From assembly GCA_045598845.1 (NCBI GenBank), contig JAZRUY010000057.1:1-20500 (forward strand): a stretch of 20,500 nucleotides of DNA, read 5' to 3'. Made by a program: the position numbers and the translations under genes. This document shows positions 6,222 to 14,718 of the stretch, one piece after another. Below the pieces are notes generated by a model. It searched no databases, was not told the origin of the DNA, and was given only the letters and a program-made list of their open reading frames with translations. Each line of letters begins with the position of its first letter. The first letter of the stretch is position 1. The stretch is from JAZRUY01 sp045598845 (GTDB lineage: Bacteria > Verrucomicrobiota > Lentisphaeria > Victivallales > Victivallaceae).

Positions 6222-8069
6222 ATGATTTTCGGTGAAATTGCTGTTCCTTGGTTAGAATCAGGTGCGGTTCTGTATGTCGGTTTCCCGCTGACGGCTTTTA
6301 TTTTATCTCTGCTTTTTACCGGATTGGCGGTAGCCGTGCTGCCGCGTCTCGGATATCTGGATAATCCCGGCGGCAGGCATATCCACAGAAAACCGGTGCC
6401 GAGGGGAGGCGGAATAGCGGTTATCGCCGCGTTTTTCATCGTGTCCTTTTGCGCGGAGAAGTTTTGCGGAGCGGATTCCGAGTTGATGCGCTGGGCGACT
6501 CTGCCGTGTCTGCTGATTGCGGCATTGGGTATATTCGATGACCGTTTTGATTTGAATGCTTTTTTTAAGCTCGGAGTTCAGATTCTGGCGGTTTTGCTGA
6601 TTTGGCGCAGCGGTCTGCGCTTTGAATCTTTTTTCGGTTTGCGAATCCCGGTATGGCTGGCTTTTTTCCTGCAGACAGGATGGTTGCTGTATGTGCTTAA
6701 CGCCTTTAACCTTATCGACGGGCTGGACGGCTTGGCCACCGGTTTATCGGTGCTTGCGTCCGGTACATCGGCATTGTTGTTTTTTATGACCGGGGACTCC
6801 GGAGCAGTCTTGCCGGCTTTGATTTTGTGCGGTTGCTGTTGCGGTTTTCTCTGTTTCAATTTCCATCCCGCCAAAATATTCCTGGGAGACACCGGCAGTA
6901 CTTTTCTCGGTCTGTTCTTCGGTATCATCAGTATTTACATGACAAGAATAATGCCGCCGAAAATGAACTGTGTTATTCCGTTGCTGGTTATGTCGGTGCC
7001 GCTGCTGGATGTTACTCTGGCGATTCTCCGCCGCATCGTGCGCAGATTGCTGCACCAGCATGCAAAATCCGTTTTTTCCGGCGACAGCAATCATCTGCAT
7101 CACCGGTTGAGTTATGTGTTCAACAGCCAATTAAAAGCGGTCCTGATGCTGTATCTGGTGGCCGCCGGATTTTCATTGGCGGCGGTGATCCTGCTGCTGG
7201 ATTTAACCGCGGTGTTTGTCGTATATGTGCTTTGGGGAATGGTTACGGTGTTCGTTATCAACAAACTGGCGGTGATAGAAATATACGATTCCTGCAAATT
7301 GATCAAGCGCACGGTTGATTCGCTTACTCCGGGAACATTCGCCAATCTGATTCATCCGATGGTGGATATTGTCCTGGTTTCAGTTGCATTTTACGGTGCG
7401 AAGAATTTGTCCGGTGATAGTGAACCGTTGTCGGCATTGGTTATGTTTCACCGTATGGCCGTTATCGCTCTTGTGCTGTACCTCGCCGGTATTTACCGCG
7501 TGCATTGGATGCGTACCGGGTTCAAGGCGCATCTGAAAATTTTTTCCGCCGTATTTCTTGGAACATTGCTTTCCGTGATTTTTACCGGTATTCTGTCTTT
7601 CCCGTCAGATGGCATCAAACTGGCCGAGCCTATGCTTTTTATCTCTTTCAGTACGCTGCTGATTGTCTGGGAGCGTCTGGCGGTGCATTATGCGAGTTCT
7701 TATCTGCTGCACCGTCTGTATGTCAGGTATTACAGCAAATCCGGATTTGTTAAATCCGTGATTTACGGCGGCGGTGTGCGCAGCCGCGCATATGCCACTA
7801 TGCTATATAGCGGCAAATCCGGCCGTAATGCCGAAACGATTATCGGTATTATTGACGACAATATGCTGCTGACCGGCAAAGAAGTATACGGGCTCAAGGT
7901 GCTCGGTGATTCCTGGCAACTTGAACAGGTGTATGCGGAACATCCGTTTCAGAAATTGGTTATCAGCATTGATTGCCCGTCGGATGACGCGGTTCGCCGG
8001 ATTGCGGAATTCTGTCGCGCTAACGGTGTTGAATGTGTACATATGCGTTTGGCGTTTGAAAAAATTTAA
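6222..8069 (+). CDS. WecA/TagO-family glycosyl-1-phosphate transferase fused to a CapD-N-terminal-like module
   Basis: A 615-residue polytopic membrane protein. The N-terminal half (about 1-345) is a polyprenyl-phosphate sugar-1-phosphate transferase, which loads the first sugar phosphate on undecaprenyl phosphate for O-antigen, teichoic-acid or exopolysaccharide synthesis. Its motifs are RGGG (61-64), DDRFD (106-110), NAFNLIDGLDGLATG (160-174), FLGDTGS (220-226) and HLHHR (291-295). The HLHHR motif favours WecA/TagO over MraY. The C-terminal half (about 375-615) has four more membrane segments and then a Rossmann-like region beginning VIYGGGVRSRAY (513-524). That resembles the N-terminal part of CapD/WbpM-type nucleotide-sugar dehydratases without the catalytic dehydratase domain. 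The start is supported by GGTGGAG 8 bases upstream. It is probably co-transcribed with the antiporter 61 bases downstream. The transferase assignment is strong; the role of the C-terminal half is unknown. Confidence 0.9.
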   Translation: MIFGEIAVPWLESGAVLYVGFPLTAFILSLLFTGLAVAVLPRLGYLDNPGGRHIHRKPVPRGGGIAVIAAFFIVSFCAEKFCGADSELMRWATLPCLLIAALGIFDDRFDLNAFFKLGVQILAVLLIWRSGLRFESFFGLRIPVWLAFFLQTGWLLYVLNAFNLIDGLDGLATGLSVLASGTSALLFFMTGDSGAVLPALILCGCCCGFLCFNFHPAKIFLGDTGSTFLGLFFGIISIYMTRIMPPKMNCVIPLLVMSVPLLDVTLAILRRIVRRLLHQHAKSVFSGDSNHLHHRLSYVFNSQLKAVLMLYLVAAGFSLAAVILLLDLTAVFVVYVLWGMVTVFVINKLAVIEIYDSCKLIKRTVDSLTPGTFANLIHPMVDIVLVSVAFYGAKNLSGDSEPLSALVMFHRMAVIALVLYLAGIYRVHWMRTGFKAHLKIFSAVFLGTLLSVIFTGILSFPSDGIKLAEPMLFISFSTLLIVWERLAVHYASSYLLHRLYVRYYSKSGFVKSVIYGGGVRSRAYATMLYSGKSGRNAETIIGIIDDNMLLTGKEVYGLKVLGDSWQLEQVYAEHPFQKLVISIDCPSDDAVRRIAEFCRANGVECVHMRLAFEKI

Positions 8070-8130
8070 ACACCGCCCACCGGCTTGTCCGTTTTTCCGC
8101 ATAGGCAGATTGTTTTCAACGGGGTTTTGA

Positions 8131-9660
8131 ATGATTGACAGTGATATCGCCGATTTAACCGCCGCCTCCGATATGGTCGAAATGATGCCGCCGTTTATCG
8201 GTCTGGCGGCATTGCTGATAATCATCGGCGCCTGTTCCAGTAAAATCGCCAAGCGTTTTAATACTCCGGTACTGGTGATGTTTCTTTTCATTGGCATGCT
8301 GGTCGGAGAAAACGGTATTCTCGGTATCAGGTTCGACAATTATGTGCTTGCGAATTTCGTCGGCAATATCGCCATGGCCTATATCCTTTTTTCCGGCGGC
8401 TACGATACCGATGCCGGCGATGTCCGCCGGGTTTTCAGCCGCGGCACAGTGCTGGCTACCGCCGGTGTTTTCCTGACGGCTTTCCTGACGGCGGTATGCC
8501 TGTATTGTATCAGCCGTTATCTTTTCTGTTACGCGGATACCAGGTTTTCATTGTGTATGCTGACCGGTTCGATTGTATCCAGCACCGATGCCGCGGCGGT
8601 TTTTTCCATCCTGCGCGGGCGCGGTACCGGCTTGCGCGGAGACTTGAAACCGTTACTCGAATACGAGTCCGGCAGCAATGATCCCATGGCGGCGTTCATG
8701 ACTTTGCTCATGCTTGACATCGTGCGCGGCGATACGGTTAACTGGTGGATGCTGATTCCGAAATTTATGTTTCAAATGGGCGGCGGTATTCTCTGCGGCG
8801 TATTGGTGGGCAAAATCGCGGTCCGGTTGTTCAACCGCATAAATTTCGAATACGACGGGCTTTATTATGTGCTTGGGATCGGTACAGTGCTGTTGTGTTT
8901 CGGCACCAGCGGCGCTTTGGGATGCAATGCTTTCATGGCGGTTTATGTCTGCGGTATAGTCATGGGAAATTCAAAATTCATTTTCCAGCACGGGTTGGGG
9001 CGTTTTAATGACGGTATATCCTGGCTGATGCAGGTGATGCTGTTCGCCTTGCTGGGTTTGCTGGTTACTCCGGCCGATTTGTTCAAGTCCGTTTCAGTAT
9101 CCGGCGGAGTGATTATCGCCTTGGTACTGATGCTGATCGCCAGACCGGTTTCGGTATTTATCTGCATGGCAGGCAGCAGATTTACCTGGCAGGAAAAATT
9201 GCTGACGGCCTGGACCGGATTACGCGGCGGCGCTCCGATCATGCTGGCTACTTTCCCTTTGATGTATCGTATCAAATACGACTGGGATCTTTTTAACATG
9301 GTATTCTGTACCGTGCTGCTGTCGGTGACATTCCAGGGATGGAGCCTGATGCCGCTGGCCAGACGTCTTTGTTTGGATGAACCTGTTAAGGTAAAGCCGC
9401 GGGTGCCGCTGGAATTTGAAAATACCGGCACGCTTGTCAACAATGATGAGATCCGCGAGTATGTCATTATGCCAGGTTCAAGTAAAATAGGCAGTCCGGT
9501 TTCCGGTATCGGATTGGGCGACGGCGCATTGATCCTCCTGCTGCGCCGGGGGGATAAATTCGTTGTTCCGCGCGGCAATACCGTACTGAATGAAAACGAT
9601 GCCCTTATGATTATCGGCACTGCCGATACGCATATGCGGATTCCCCGGTTACTGAGCTGA
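8131..9660 (+). CDS. cvrA: Potassium/proton antiporter, CPA1 family (CvrA/NhaP2 type)
   Basis: A 509-residue inner-membrane cation/proton antiporter with about twelve hydrophobic segments. Characteristic CPA1 stretches are STDAAAVFS (151-159) and ESGSNDP (179-185), the latter holding the Asn-Asp ion-binding pair. GLRGGAPIMLATFP appears in a late helix. The C-terminal part (about 425-509), with PGSSKIGSPVSGIGLGDGALI and ENDALMIIG, is a TrkA-C/RCK-C-like cytoplasmic regulatory domain, as in CvrA. Family members export K+ (or Na+) in exchange for protons and help in osmotic and volume control. It is slightly shorter than E. coli CvrA. A GGGG-type ribosome-binding site lies about 7 bases before the start. 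Its stop lies 22 bases from that of the convergent rpoN. Confidence 0.9.
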   Translation: MIDSDIADLTAASDMVEMMPPFIGLAALLIIIGACSSKIAKRFNTPVLVMFLFIGMLVGENGILGIRFDNYVLANFVGNIAMAYILFSGGYDTDAGDVRRVFSRGTVLATAGVFLTAFLTAVCLYCISRYLFCYADTRFSLCMLTGSIVSSTDAAAVFSILRGRGTGLRGDLKPLLEYESGSNDPMAAFMTLLMLDIVRGDTVNWWMLIPKFMFQMGGGILCGVLVGKIAVRLFNRINFEYDGLYYVLGIGTVLLCFGTSGALGCNAFMAVYVCGIVMGNSKFIFQHGLGRFNDGISWLMQVMLFALLGLLVTPADLFKSVSVSGGVIIALVLMLIARPVSVFICMAGSRFTWQEKLLTAWTGLRGGAPIMLATFPLMYRIKYDWDLFNMVFCTVLLSVTFQGWSLMPLARRLCLDEPVKVKPRVPLEFENTGTLVNNDEIREYVIMPGSSKIGSPVSGIGLGDGALILLLRRGDKFVVPRGNTVLNENDALMIIGTADTHMRIPRLLS

Positions 9661-9682
9661 TGGTCTTTCCCGCATCCGTGTT

Positions 9683-11119
9683 TCAGCGGAATTTCCGTTC
9701 CGATGTTCCCGCTATTCCCATGGCCAGCCGGTATTTGGTTACCGCTCTTCTGGATAAACGGATGGATTCCCTGTTCAGCATTTCGGTTATTTTCTGATCG
9801 GAAAGCGGATGATTGCGGTCTTCGCCGCCGATAATATCGCGTATCTTTTGCATGATGTTACGCACAGAAACGGTTTCCCCGTTTTCCGTTGTCATCCCGC
9901 GGGTGAAAAAGTCGCTGAACATCTTGAGTCCGCGCGGCGTTTTCAGGTATTTGTCCACCGCCGCCCGGCTTACGGTGCTCTCGCTCAAATTCAGCTTTAT
10001 GCCGGCTTCCCTGCGTGTCATCGGTTTGATTTTCGCGGTATCGCCTGAATCGAAAAAAAGTTTCTGTTCATCCGCGATCAGCTGAGCCAGTCTTAAAATG
10101 GTTTCCTGCCGTTTCCCCGTCCACAAGATCAACTCATCGGCGGCATTGATCTGGGTATTCAGGTATTTTCTGGTTTCCGCATCGGTCTGGCGGTCTTTAA
10201 ACATGTCGCAGTAAAAATCCGATTTCCTGATTTCCGGTATTACTCCGCTGTCATACGGTACTGCCAGATATTTTTCGTCCGGACCGCGTATTATTTCCGC
10301 TTCCGGCAGAATATATCCGGTCGGTTCGGTTTCAATTCCGTACCATGGAAAAGGTTTCAACCGGCTGATGATCTTCATTCGGCGCCGGAGTTCATCCCCG
10401 CTGATTTTCATTTCTCTGCTGATTACGGCCGGAGTCGAGTCCGCATACTCCTCCAGCAGTCGCCGCATAATGTCGTCCAGTTGACCGTTGCAGCGCAGTT
10501 GTTCTTCCAGATACACAATCTGATTTGCCGCTCCGGTTCCTGCCGGAGCGGTCCGGCGCAGCCATTCCGCCGCTTTGTCCACCCGCCCGGCATCGATGTG
10601 TTCAGCCGCCGCTATCCTGTCCGGAGCCGAAGTCGAAAACCCGCGGTCGTCAAGGTATCCCAGCAGTATTTCCGCTTCATGCAGCAAATCTTCCGGCATG
10701 CCGTCCGCCAGCATCTCGTCCCGCAGCCTTCTCCTGATGCTTTTTTCCGGTTCCGGTATGGAATTGACGGCATAATCGTGGCGTTCTTCCGCTCTCCTCG
10801 CCGCTTCCCGGTCATCATCATATTGTTCTCTCCGGTACTCGCCTTCAATATATTCATTGCCGCCGGATAAACGGGAATAATCTTCATCGCTGAATTCATC
10901 ATCTGGATTGAAGTCTCCGCCGTTTGAAATCTCCGCCGGCGGTCCCTGAAAATGAATTTCGGTTTCCAGTACCGGGTTCAGCCTCTGCTGCTGTTCGATA
11001 TATTCCGCCAGTTGCATCACCGGCAGCGACAACAGTTCAACGCCCTGCAGTTGCCGCGCTGAAAGCCGCTGTTCCTGTTTCTGCGCTGTTTCAAAATTCT
11101 GACTGTAATTAAAATCCAT
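9683..11119 (-). CDS. rpoN: RNA polymerase sigma-54 factor
   Basis: This 478-residue sigma-54 factor binds core RNA polymerase, recognises -24/-12 promoters and needs AAA+ enhancer-binding proteins to open DNA. Region I is Gln-rich (about 10-50, SARQLQGVELLSLPVMQLAEYI). Region II is acidic and low-complexity (about 68-125). The core-binding region includes YLDDRGFS. The helix-turn-helix region spans about 367-397 (MTRREAGIKLNLSESTVSRA). The RpoN box is SRRAVTKYR (456-464), close to the canonical ARRTVAKYR. All regions are present, so it should be functional. The start at 11119 gives a normal N-terminus; the ribosome-binding site (GCGGAAA) is moderate. It is divergent from the YycJ-like gene and convergent with the antiporter. 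No enhancer-binding protein is encoded in the window. Confidence 0.96.
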   Translation of the reverse strand: MDFNYSQNFETAQKQEQRLSARQLQGVELLSLPVMQLAEYIEQQQRLNPVLETEIHFQGPPAEISNGGDFNPDDEFSDEDYSRLSGGNEYIEGEYRREQYDDDREAARRAEERHDYAVNSIPEPEKSIRRRLRDEMLADGMPEDLLHEAEILLGYLDDRGFSTSAPDRIAAAEHIDAGRVDKAAEWLRRTAPAGTGAANQIVYLEEQLRCNGQLDDIMRRLLEEYADSTPAVISREMKISGDELRRRMKIISRLKPFPWYGIETEPTGYILPEAEIIRGPDEKYLAVPYDSGVIPEIRKSDFYCDMFKDRQTDAETRKYLNTQINAADELILWTGKRQETILRLAQLIADEQKLFFDSGDTAKIKPMTRREAGIKLNLSESTVSRAAVDKYLKTPRGLKMFSDFFTRGMTTENGETVSVRNIMQKIRDIIGGEDRNHPLSDQKITEMLNRESIRLSRRAVTKYRLAMGIAGTSERKFR

Positions 11120-11181
11120 GGTTTCCGCACGAAATAAACCGCCGCATCAATGCTTTCCGGAATTGATTTTTTTATAAATAG

Positions 11182-11210
11182 AATTTAAATTTAAATCCGG
11201 GCGATTTCAA
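11182..11210 (-). promoter_or_regulatory. Candidate rpoN promoter
   Basis: The minus strand reads TTGAAA (11210-11205), a 17-base spacer and TAAATT (11187-11182). It overlaps a perfect 14-bp AT palindrome (11183-11196). A plus-strand candidate, TTGATT (11163-11168) with a 17-base spacer and TAAATT (11186-11191), overlaps the same palindrome and could serve the YycJ-like operon. Both -10 boxes are only 4/6 matches. Confidence 0.4.
11183..11196. repeat. Perfect 14-bp AT palindrome between divergent genes
   Basis: The sequence ATTTAAATTTAAAT reads the same on both strands. It lies midway between rpoN and the YycJ-like gene and overlaps candidate -10 boxes in both directions. It may be a shared regulatory site or merely an AT-rich promoter core. 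Confidence 0.35.
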
Positions 11211-11287
11211 CTCGCTAATGCGGCAAGTGCGGAGATTTCAGGTTTTCAGTCCCTCCGTCACAGCGAATGGTTACATGGAGAAAGCGG

Positions 11288-12097
11288 ATGATAAAGATAG
11301 GTTTTTTAGGCAGCGGCAGCGATGGCAATTCCACGGTGATTTCCGATGGTGTCCGCGGAGTTATGGTGGATGTCGGCTTCTCCCGCATCGAGACCATCCG
11401 CCGGATGAACTCGCTGGGGCTTTGCCCTGAAAAACTGGTGGCTGCATTGCTTACTCACGAGCATCAGGATCACTCTTACGGTTGCCGGGTATTCTGTAAT
11501 TCATTGCATATTCCGTTGTACGCTTCGACAGGTGCGGTTGTTTCTCTGGCTCCGAAGGGGGCGTTGCCGGAAAACATCAATTCGTTTGAGCCGGGGTGCG
11601 AGTTTGAAATAGGCGGCTTTTCCGTTGCTCCGTTTCTGGTGTCGCACGACGCCCGCCTGCCGGTCGGATATGTGATACGCCGTGACGGAATAAAAATCGG
11701 TATCGCGACTGACCTCGGTATGGTAACCCGTTTGGCTGAGCAGCGGTTGCGTGACAGCGATGTGCTGGTCATTGAAAGCAACTACGATTTGGGAATGTTG
11801 AGCAATTCCCAGCGGCCGTTGAAGATTAAACGCCGGATTATGAGCAGCATCGGTCATCTCTGTAATCGGGATACGCTGAATGTGCTTCCGCGGTTGATTA
11901 CCGGCAGAACCAGGGCGCTTATGCTGGCGCATATTTCCAAAGACTGCAATTCCGTCGATTTGGTGCGGCGTTTATTTGCTTCCGCACTGGAACAGATGGG
12001 AAGAAGTGATATTTTGGTTCAGGTGCTGCCGCGTAATGAGGTGTACGGAATGCTGAAGTTTGACGATGCAGGTAATTTTTCTTGTTCAGCTGTTTAA
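11288..12097 (+). CDS. YycJ/WalJ-like metallo-beta-lactamase-fold hydrolase
   Basis: A 269-residue cytoplasmic MBL-fold protein, likely a metal-dependent phosphodiesterase/nuclease-type enzyme. Motifs that identify the YycJ/WalJ (VicX) branch are FLGSGSDGNST at the N-terminus, the metal motif THEHQDH (56-62), SHDARLPVGY with H120, the metal Asp in TDLG (142), VIESNYD, IGHLCN with H190 and LAHISKDCN with H215. All expected metal ligands are present. The start at 11288 is chosen over an in-frame ATG at 11267 because GGAG at 11277-11280 lies 7 bases upstream and the resulting N-terminus fits the family. In Firmicutes this family sits in the walRK (yyc) cell-wall stress operon. Here it heads a run of signalling and envelope genes, with 37 bases to the next. 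Confidence 0.9.
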   Translation: MIKIGFLGSGSDGNSTVISDGVRGVMVDVGFSRIETIRRMNSLGLCPEKLVAALLTHEHQDHSYGCRVFCNSLHIPLYASTGAVVSLAPKGALPENINSFEPGCEFEIGGFSVAPFLVSHDARLPVGYVIRRDGIKIGIATDLGMVTRLAEQRLRDSDVLVIESNYDLGMLSNSQRPLKIKRRIMSSIGHLCNRDTLNVLPRLITGRTRALMLAHISKDCNSVDLVRRLFASALEQMGRSDILVQVLPRNEVYGMLKFDDAGNFSCSAV

Positions 12098-12134
12098 GCC
12101 CGTATTCCGCAGGCAATGATCGGAGAAGAATCAA

Positions 12135-13130
12135 GTGGAAAATTCTGAAAACCGGGTCAAGATCACCTGCAAAATGTGCCGTTCCCGTTTTGATGTCACG
12201 GAGATGGAGCCTTTTTCCCGGATAGATTGTCCGGAGTGCGGCGCATCCCTCCGAATTCCCATGGCTTTCTCCCGCTATCTGCTGGAGTGTCTGGTTGGAG
12301 CCGGAGGAATGGCGAAGGTTTACCGGGCCATTGATCCCGAGTACCGCCGGCGGGTAGCCATAAAAATCCTGGATCGCGAAATCGAACGGGACGAAGCGCA
12401 AAACTTTCTCGACAGCGCCGCCATGGTGGAAAAACTGAAACATCCCGGCATCGTTCCGGTTTTTGATCACGGTATGTTCGACAACCGGGTTTATCTGGTA
12501 ATGCAGTATATGCCGGGCGGCAATACCGCGGATCTGCTGAAGAATGGCGCTTTGCCGGAATTGCCGCTTTTACTGCGTCAGCTGTCCCGTATTTCAGACG
12601 GTCTCAACTATGCGCTTACCAATTTCAATCTGGTGCATCATGATATCAAGCCGGCCAATATTTTAGTAAGCGGCGAGGAAGCGAAACTCAGTGATTTCGA
12701 TTTGGCGGATGTGCGTTCCCGCTATGATGAAAAAACAATGTGCGACGGTTTCGGCAGTCCGGCTTATATGAGTCCGGAGCGGCTTTACTCCGGCGGAGAG
12801 GACTTTCGCGGCGATGTGTTCAGTCTCGGCATGACAATTTACGAGCTTATCACAGGAGAACTGCCGTTTAACGGAGAAGGCGATCAGCAGACTTTACTGG
12901 AGCGGCGGGTGGACAATATCTTCACGCCTTTGGAAGAGCGCGCGCCGCAGGTCGGTTCTGAATTGTGCCGGATTGTTGACAGCATGATCTCCTTTGCGCC
13001 GGAATCGCGTCCGGAGTATCCTGAAATCACATCGGCGCTGATGTTTGCCGCCGGTATTTGCGAAGAAAAACGGATATCCGGCCGGCATAGCGGTAAACTG
13101 TTGAATTGGCTGCTGGGAAGAAAGAAGTGA
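12135..13130 (+). CDS. Zinc-ribbon Ser/Thr protein kinase with altered catalytic motifs
   Basis: A 331-residue soluble Hanks-type kinase. An N-terminal zinc-ribbon-like module has CxxC pairs at C12/C15 and C32/C35. The kinase domain (about 46-310) has a Gly loop (VGAGGMAKVY, 54-63), the ATP lysine in AIK (K77) and GSPAYMSPE (207-215). The catalytic loop reads HHDIKPAN instead of HRDLKPEN (Asp170, Lys172 and Asn175 kept; Arg lost). The Mg motif reads DFD (187-189) instead of DFG. The usual alphaC Glu position aligns with Ser94 in FLDSAAM, though Asp93 is adjacent. Catalytic Asp, Lys and Asn remain, so weak or unusual activity is possible. There is no membrane helix. The start is GTG at 12135, supported by GGAG 9 bases upstream. 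Only 4 bases separate it from the next gene, so the two are surely co-expressed. Confidence 0.9.
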   Translation: MENSENRVKITCKMCRSRFDVTEMEPFSRIDCPECGASLRIPMAFSRYLLECLVGAGGMAKVYRAIDPEYRRRVAIKILDREIERDEAQNFLDSAAMVEKLKHPGIVPVFDHGMFDNRVYLVMQYMPGGNTADLLKNGALPELPLLLRQLSRISDGLNYALTNFNLVHHDIKPANILVSGEEAKLSDFDLADVRSRYDEKTMCDGFGSPAYMSPERLYSGGEDFRGDVFSLGMTIYELITGELPFNGEGDQQTLLERRVDNIFTPLEERAPQVGSELCRIVDSMISFAPESRPEYPEITSALMFAAGICEEKRISGRHSGKLLNWLLGRKK

Positions 13131-13134
13131 GTTT

Positions 13135-14718
13135 ATGAAGATCCGGGATTTTAAATTTTTCTTTTATCTGATGATATGGTTCGGCATCGCTTCCGGAGGA
13201 ATTGTTTTAAACAATCTTATGATGCGTTCGCTGGAAGATTTGATCGTTGATCCGTTCGGTTCCGATGGATATCGCCTGTTTTTCTGTTTTCTGATGAACT
13301 GGTGGCTTTTTCTGATGCTGTTTCTTTCTGTTTGCGTCTTCGGTTTATATACGGTCTGGAATGCTTTCCGGATGCGCCGGACTATGGATGTAGTATCCTC
13401 ATTCGCCAATTCTCTTGCCGCCGGCGATAATCCCGCTCCGTTGCAAGTTAGAAATGTTCCGCCGGCGATGAAAGATATTTTTCTGATTTTGAATTTTTTG
13501 CGTGACCGCCAGAACAGTCTGGCCGGTAAACTCAGGGTAAGCGTTGCCCGCGAAACTGAAATCCGGCGCGAAGTGGAAAATTATGATTCCCTGCAGTTGC
13601 GCCTGATGCTGAGAATTTTACCGGAAATGCGCATTCCGCTGGCAGCGATAAAAGGTTTTGCTCTGATGCAGTTGGCTGATGTCCGCGAGAACCGTGTCGC
13701 CGCTTCCTCCTCGGAAGCCCTGCTTTCCGGAATCGCGCACAAGGTCGCGCTGCTTTCGCGTGATATAGAGCGTTTGCAGGATATAGGTTCACTCGGCCGG
13801 GATAATCTTACCGCTATGGAGTTTTCCGAAGTGAATATTCTCGAGTTTGTGCGCGGACTTATCGATTTGAACACTATTCCGTTGCGCGAACGCGAAGTAA
13901 TGCTGCTCAACCGTATATCTTCTTCCGCTCCGGAGTGCATCCGGGTGGACCGCGCCAAACTGATGCAGATGTTGTCGATGATGGTGCGCATAGTCGGATT
14001 GTGTGTTTCTCCTGGAGCCGCGGTCAGCATCGGCTGTTCGCGGCGGGATGGAACGGTGATTTTCGAGGTCTTTGACAACCGTACAGGGGAATGCCGCGAA
14101 GATCCGGCGGCGCAGATTGCCGCCTACGAGGCCCGCAGGGCGGATGGAGCGGACGGCGGTGATATGACAGTATCGGTAATGAGCCTGCTGCTTATCCGCG
14201 ACACCTGTGCCAGATTGAACGCCGAGTTTGACATCGGCGCCACTGCCGATTCCTATCTGATGTTGCGGCTGAGTTTGCCGGACAGTTGTGTTTGCGAAAG
14301 TTTCTCGGAAACGGTTTTCGCCCGTTCCGGCGGCGGAAAACCCGATCCGGAGAATTCCGGCAATGCCCGCCGTCAGGTGCTGCTGGTCGGCGGCGGCGAG
14401 GACGAGCGGATTTTCCGGCGCATGCTCGGTTTGGAAAATATCACTGTGGATGCGGTCGGAAGCGAACCGGAAATTCCAGTTTACTGTGAAAAATATGCTC
14501 CGGACGGCATCGTTTTTATCTCTGCTCCGGAAGAAAATAAATTCGATGAACTTTCAGCCCGGCTGCGCTCGATTCCGCGTTGCCGCGAAATTCCGCTGGT
14601 TATCATATCCGCGGTTGTCACCGATTCTTCCAGACTTCAGATTGCCGCTTTACCCAGAGTGTATCTGATGAATATGCCGGTAAATTACAAACTGGTGGCC
14701 GGATGTCTGCGTTCCTGA
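13135..14718 (+). CDS. Degenerate hybrid histidine-kinase-like membrane protein (probable pseudokinase)
   Basis: This 527-residue protein keeps the domain order of a hybrid sensor kinase: two membrane helices (about 7-27 and 50-75), a HAMP-like linker (about 76-128, with SLAAGDN), a DHp-like region (about 140-215), an ATPase-like region (about 225-382) and a receiver-like domain (about 413-527). Its phosphotransfer residues are gone. The H box reads LPEMRIPLAAIKGFA, with Pro163 where the His should be. The N-box region (LMQMLSMMVRIVGLC) has no Asn. DNGxG reads DNRTG (314-318). The receiver acidic pair is replaced by Gly (VGGGED, 418-423). The phospho-acceptor Asp position aligns with I462/S463, and the conserved Lys before Pro is Met514. 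The frame is intact and the codons look normal, so it is probably a maintained scaffold or sensor rather than a decaying pseudogene. It is coupled to the kinase upstream and overlaps the next gene. Confidence 0.8.
   Translation: MKIRDFKFFFYLMIWFGIASGGIVLNNLMMRSLEDLIVDPFGSDGYRLFFCFLMNWWLFLMLFLSVCVFGLYTVWNAFRMRRTMDVVSSFANSLAAGDNPAPLQVRNVPPAMKDIFLILNFLRDRQNSLAGKLRVSVARETEIRREVENYDSLQLRLMLRILPEMRIPLAAIKGFALMQLADVRENRVAASSSEALLSGIAHKVALLSRDIERLQDIGSLGRDNLTAMEFSEVNILEFVRGLIDLNTIPLREREVMLLNRISSSAPECIRVDRAKLMQMLSMMVRIVGLCVSPGAAVSIGCSRRDGTVIFEVFDNRTGECREDPAAQIAAYEARRADGADGGDMTVSVMSLLLIRDTCARLNAEFDIGATADSYLMLRLSLPDSCVCESFSETVFARSGGGKPDPENSGNARRQVLLVGGGEDERIFRRMLGLENITVDAVGSEPEIPVYCEKYAPDGIVFISAPEENKFDELSARLRSIPRCREIPLVIISAVVTDSSRLQIAALPRVYLMNMPVNYKLVAGCLRS

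Noticed and set aside
8943..9620. A 225-codon minus-strand frame within the antiporter gene
   Set aside because: It is antisense to a conserved CPA1 antiporter and its TrkA-C-like tail; no motif or ribosome-binding site supports it.
14288..14668. A 126-codon plus-strand frame inside the end of the pseudo-hybrid kinase gene
   Set aside because: It is an out-of-frame shadow: the main frame there encodes a recognisable receiver-like fold that continues to a coupled stop/start.
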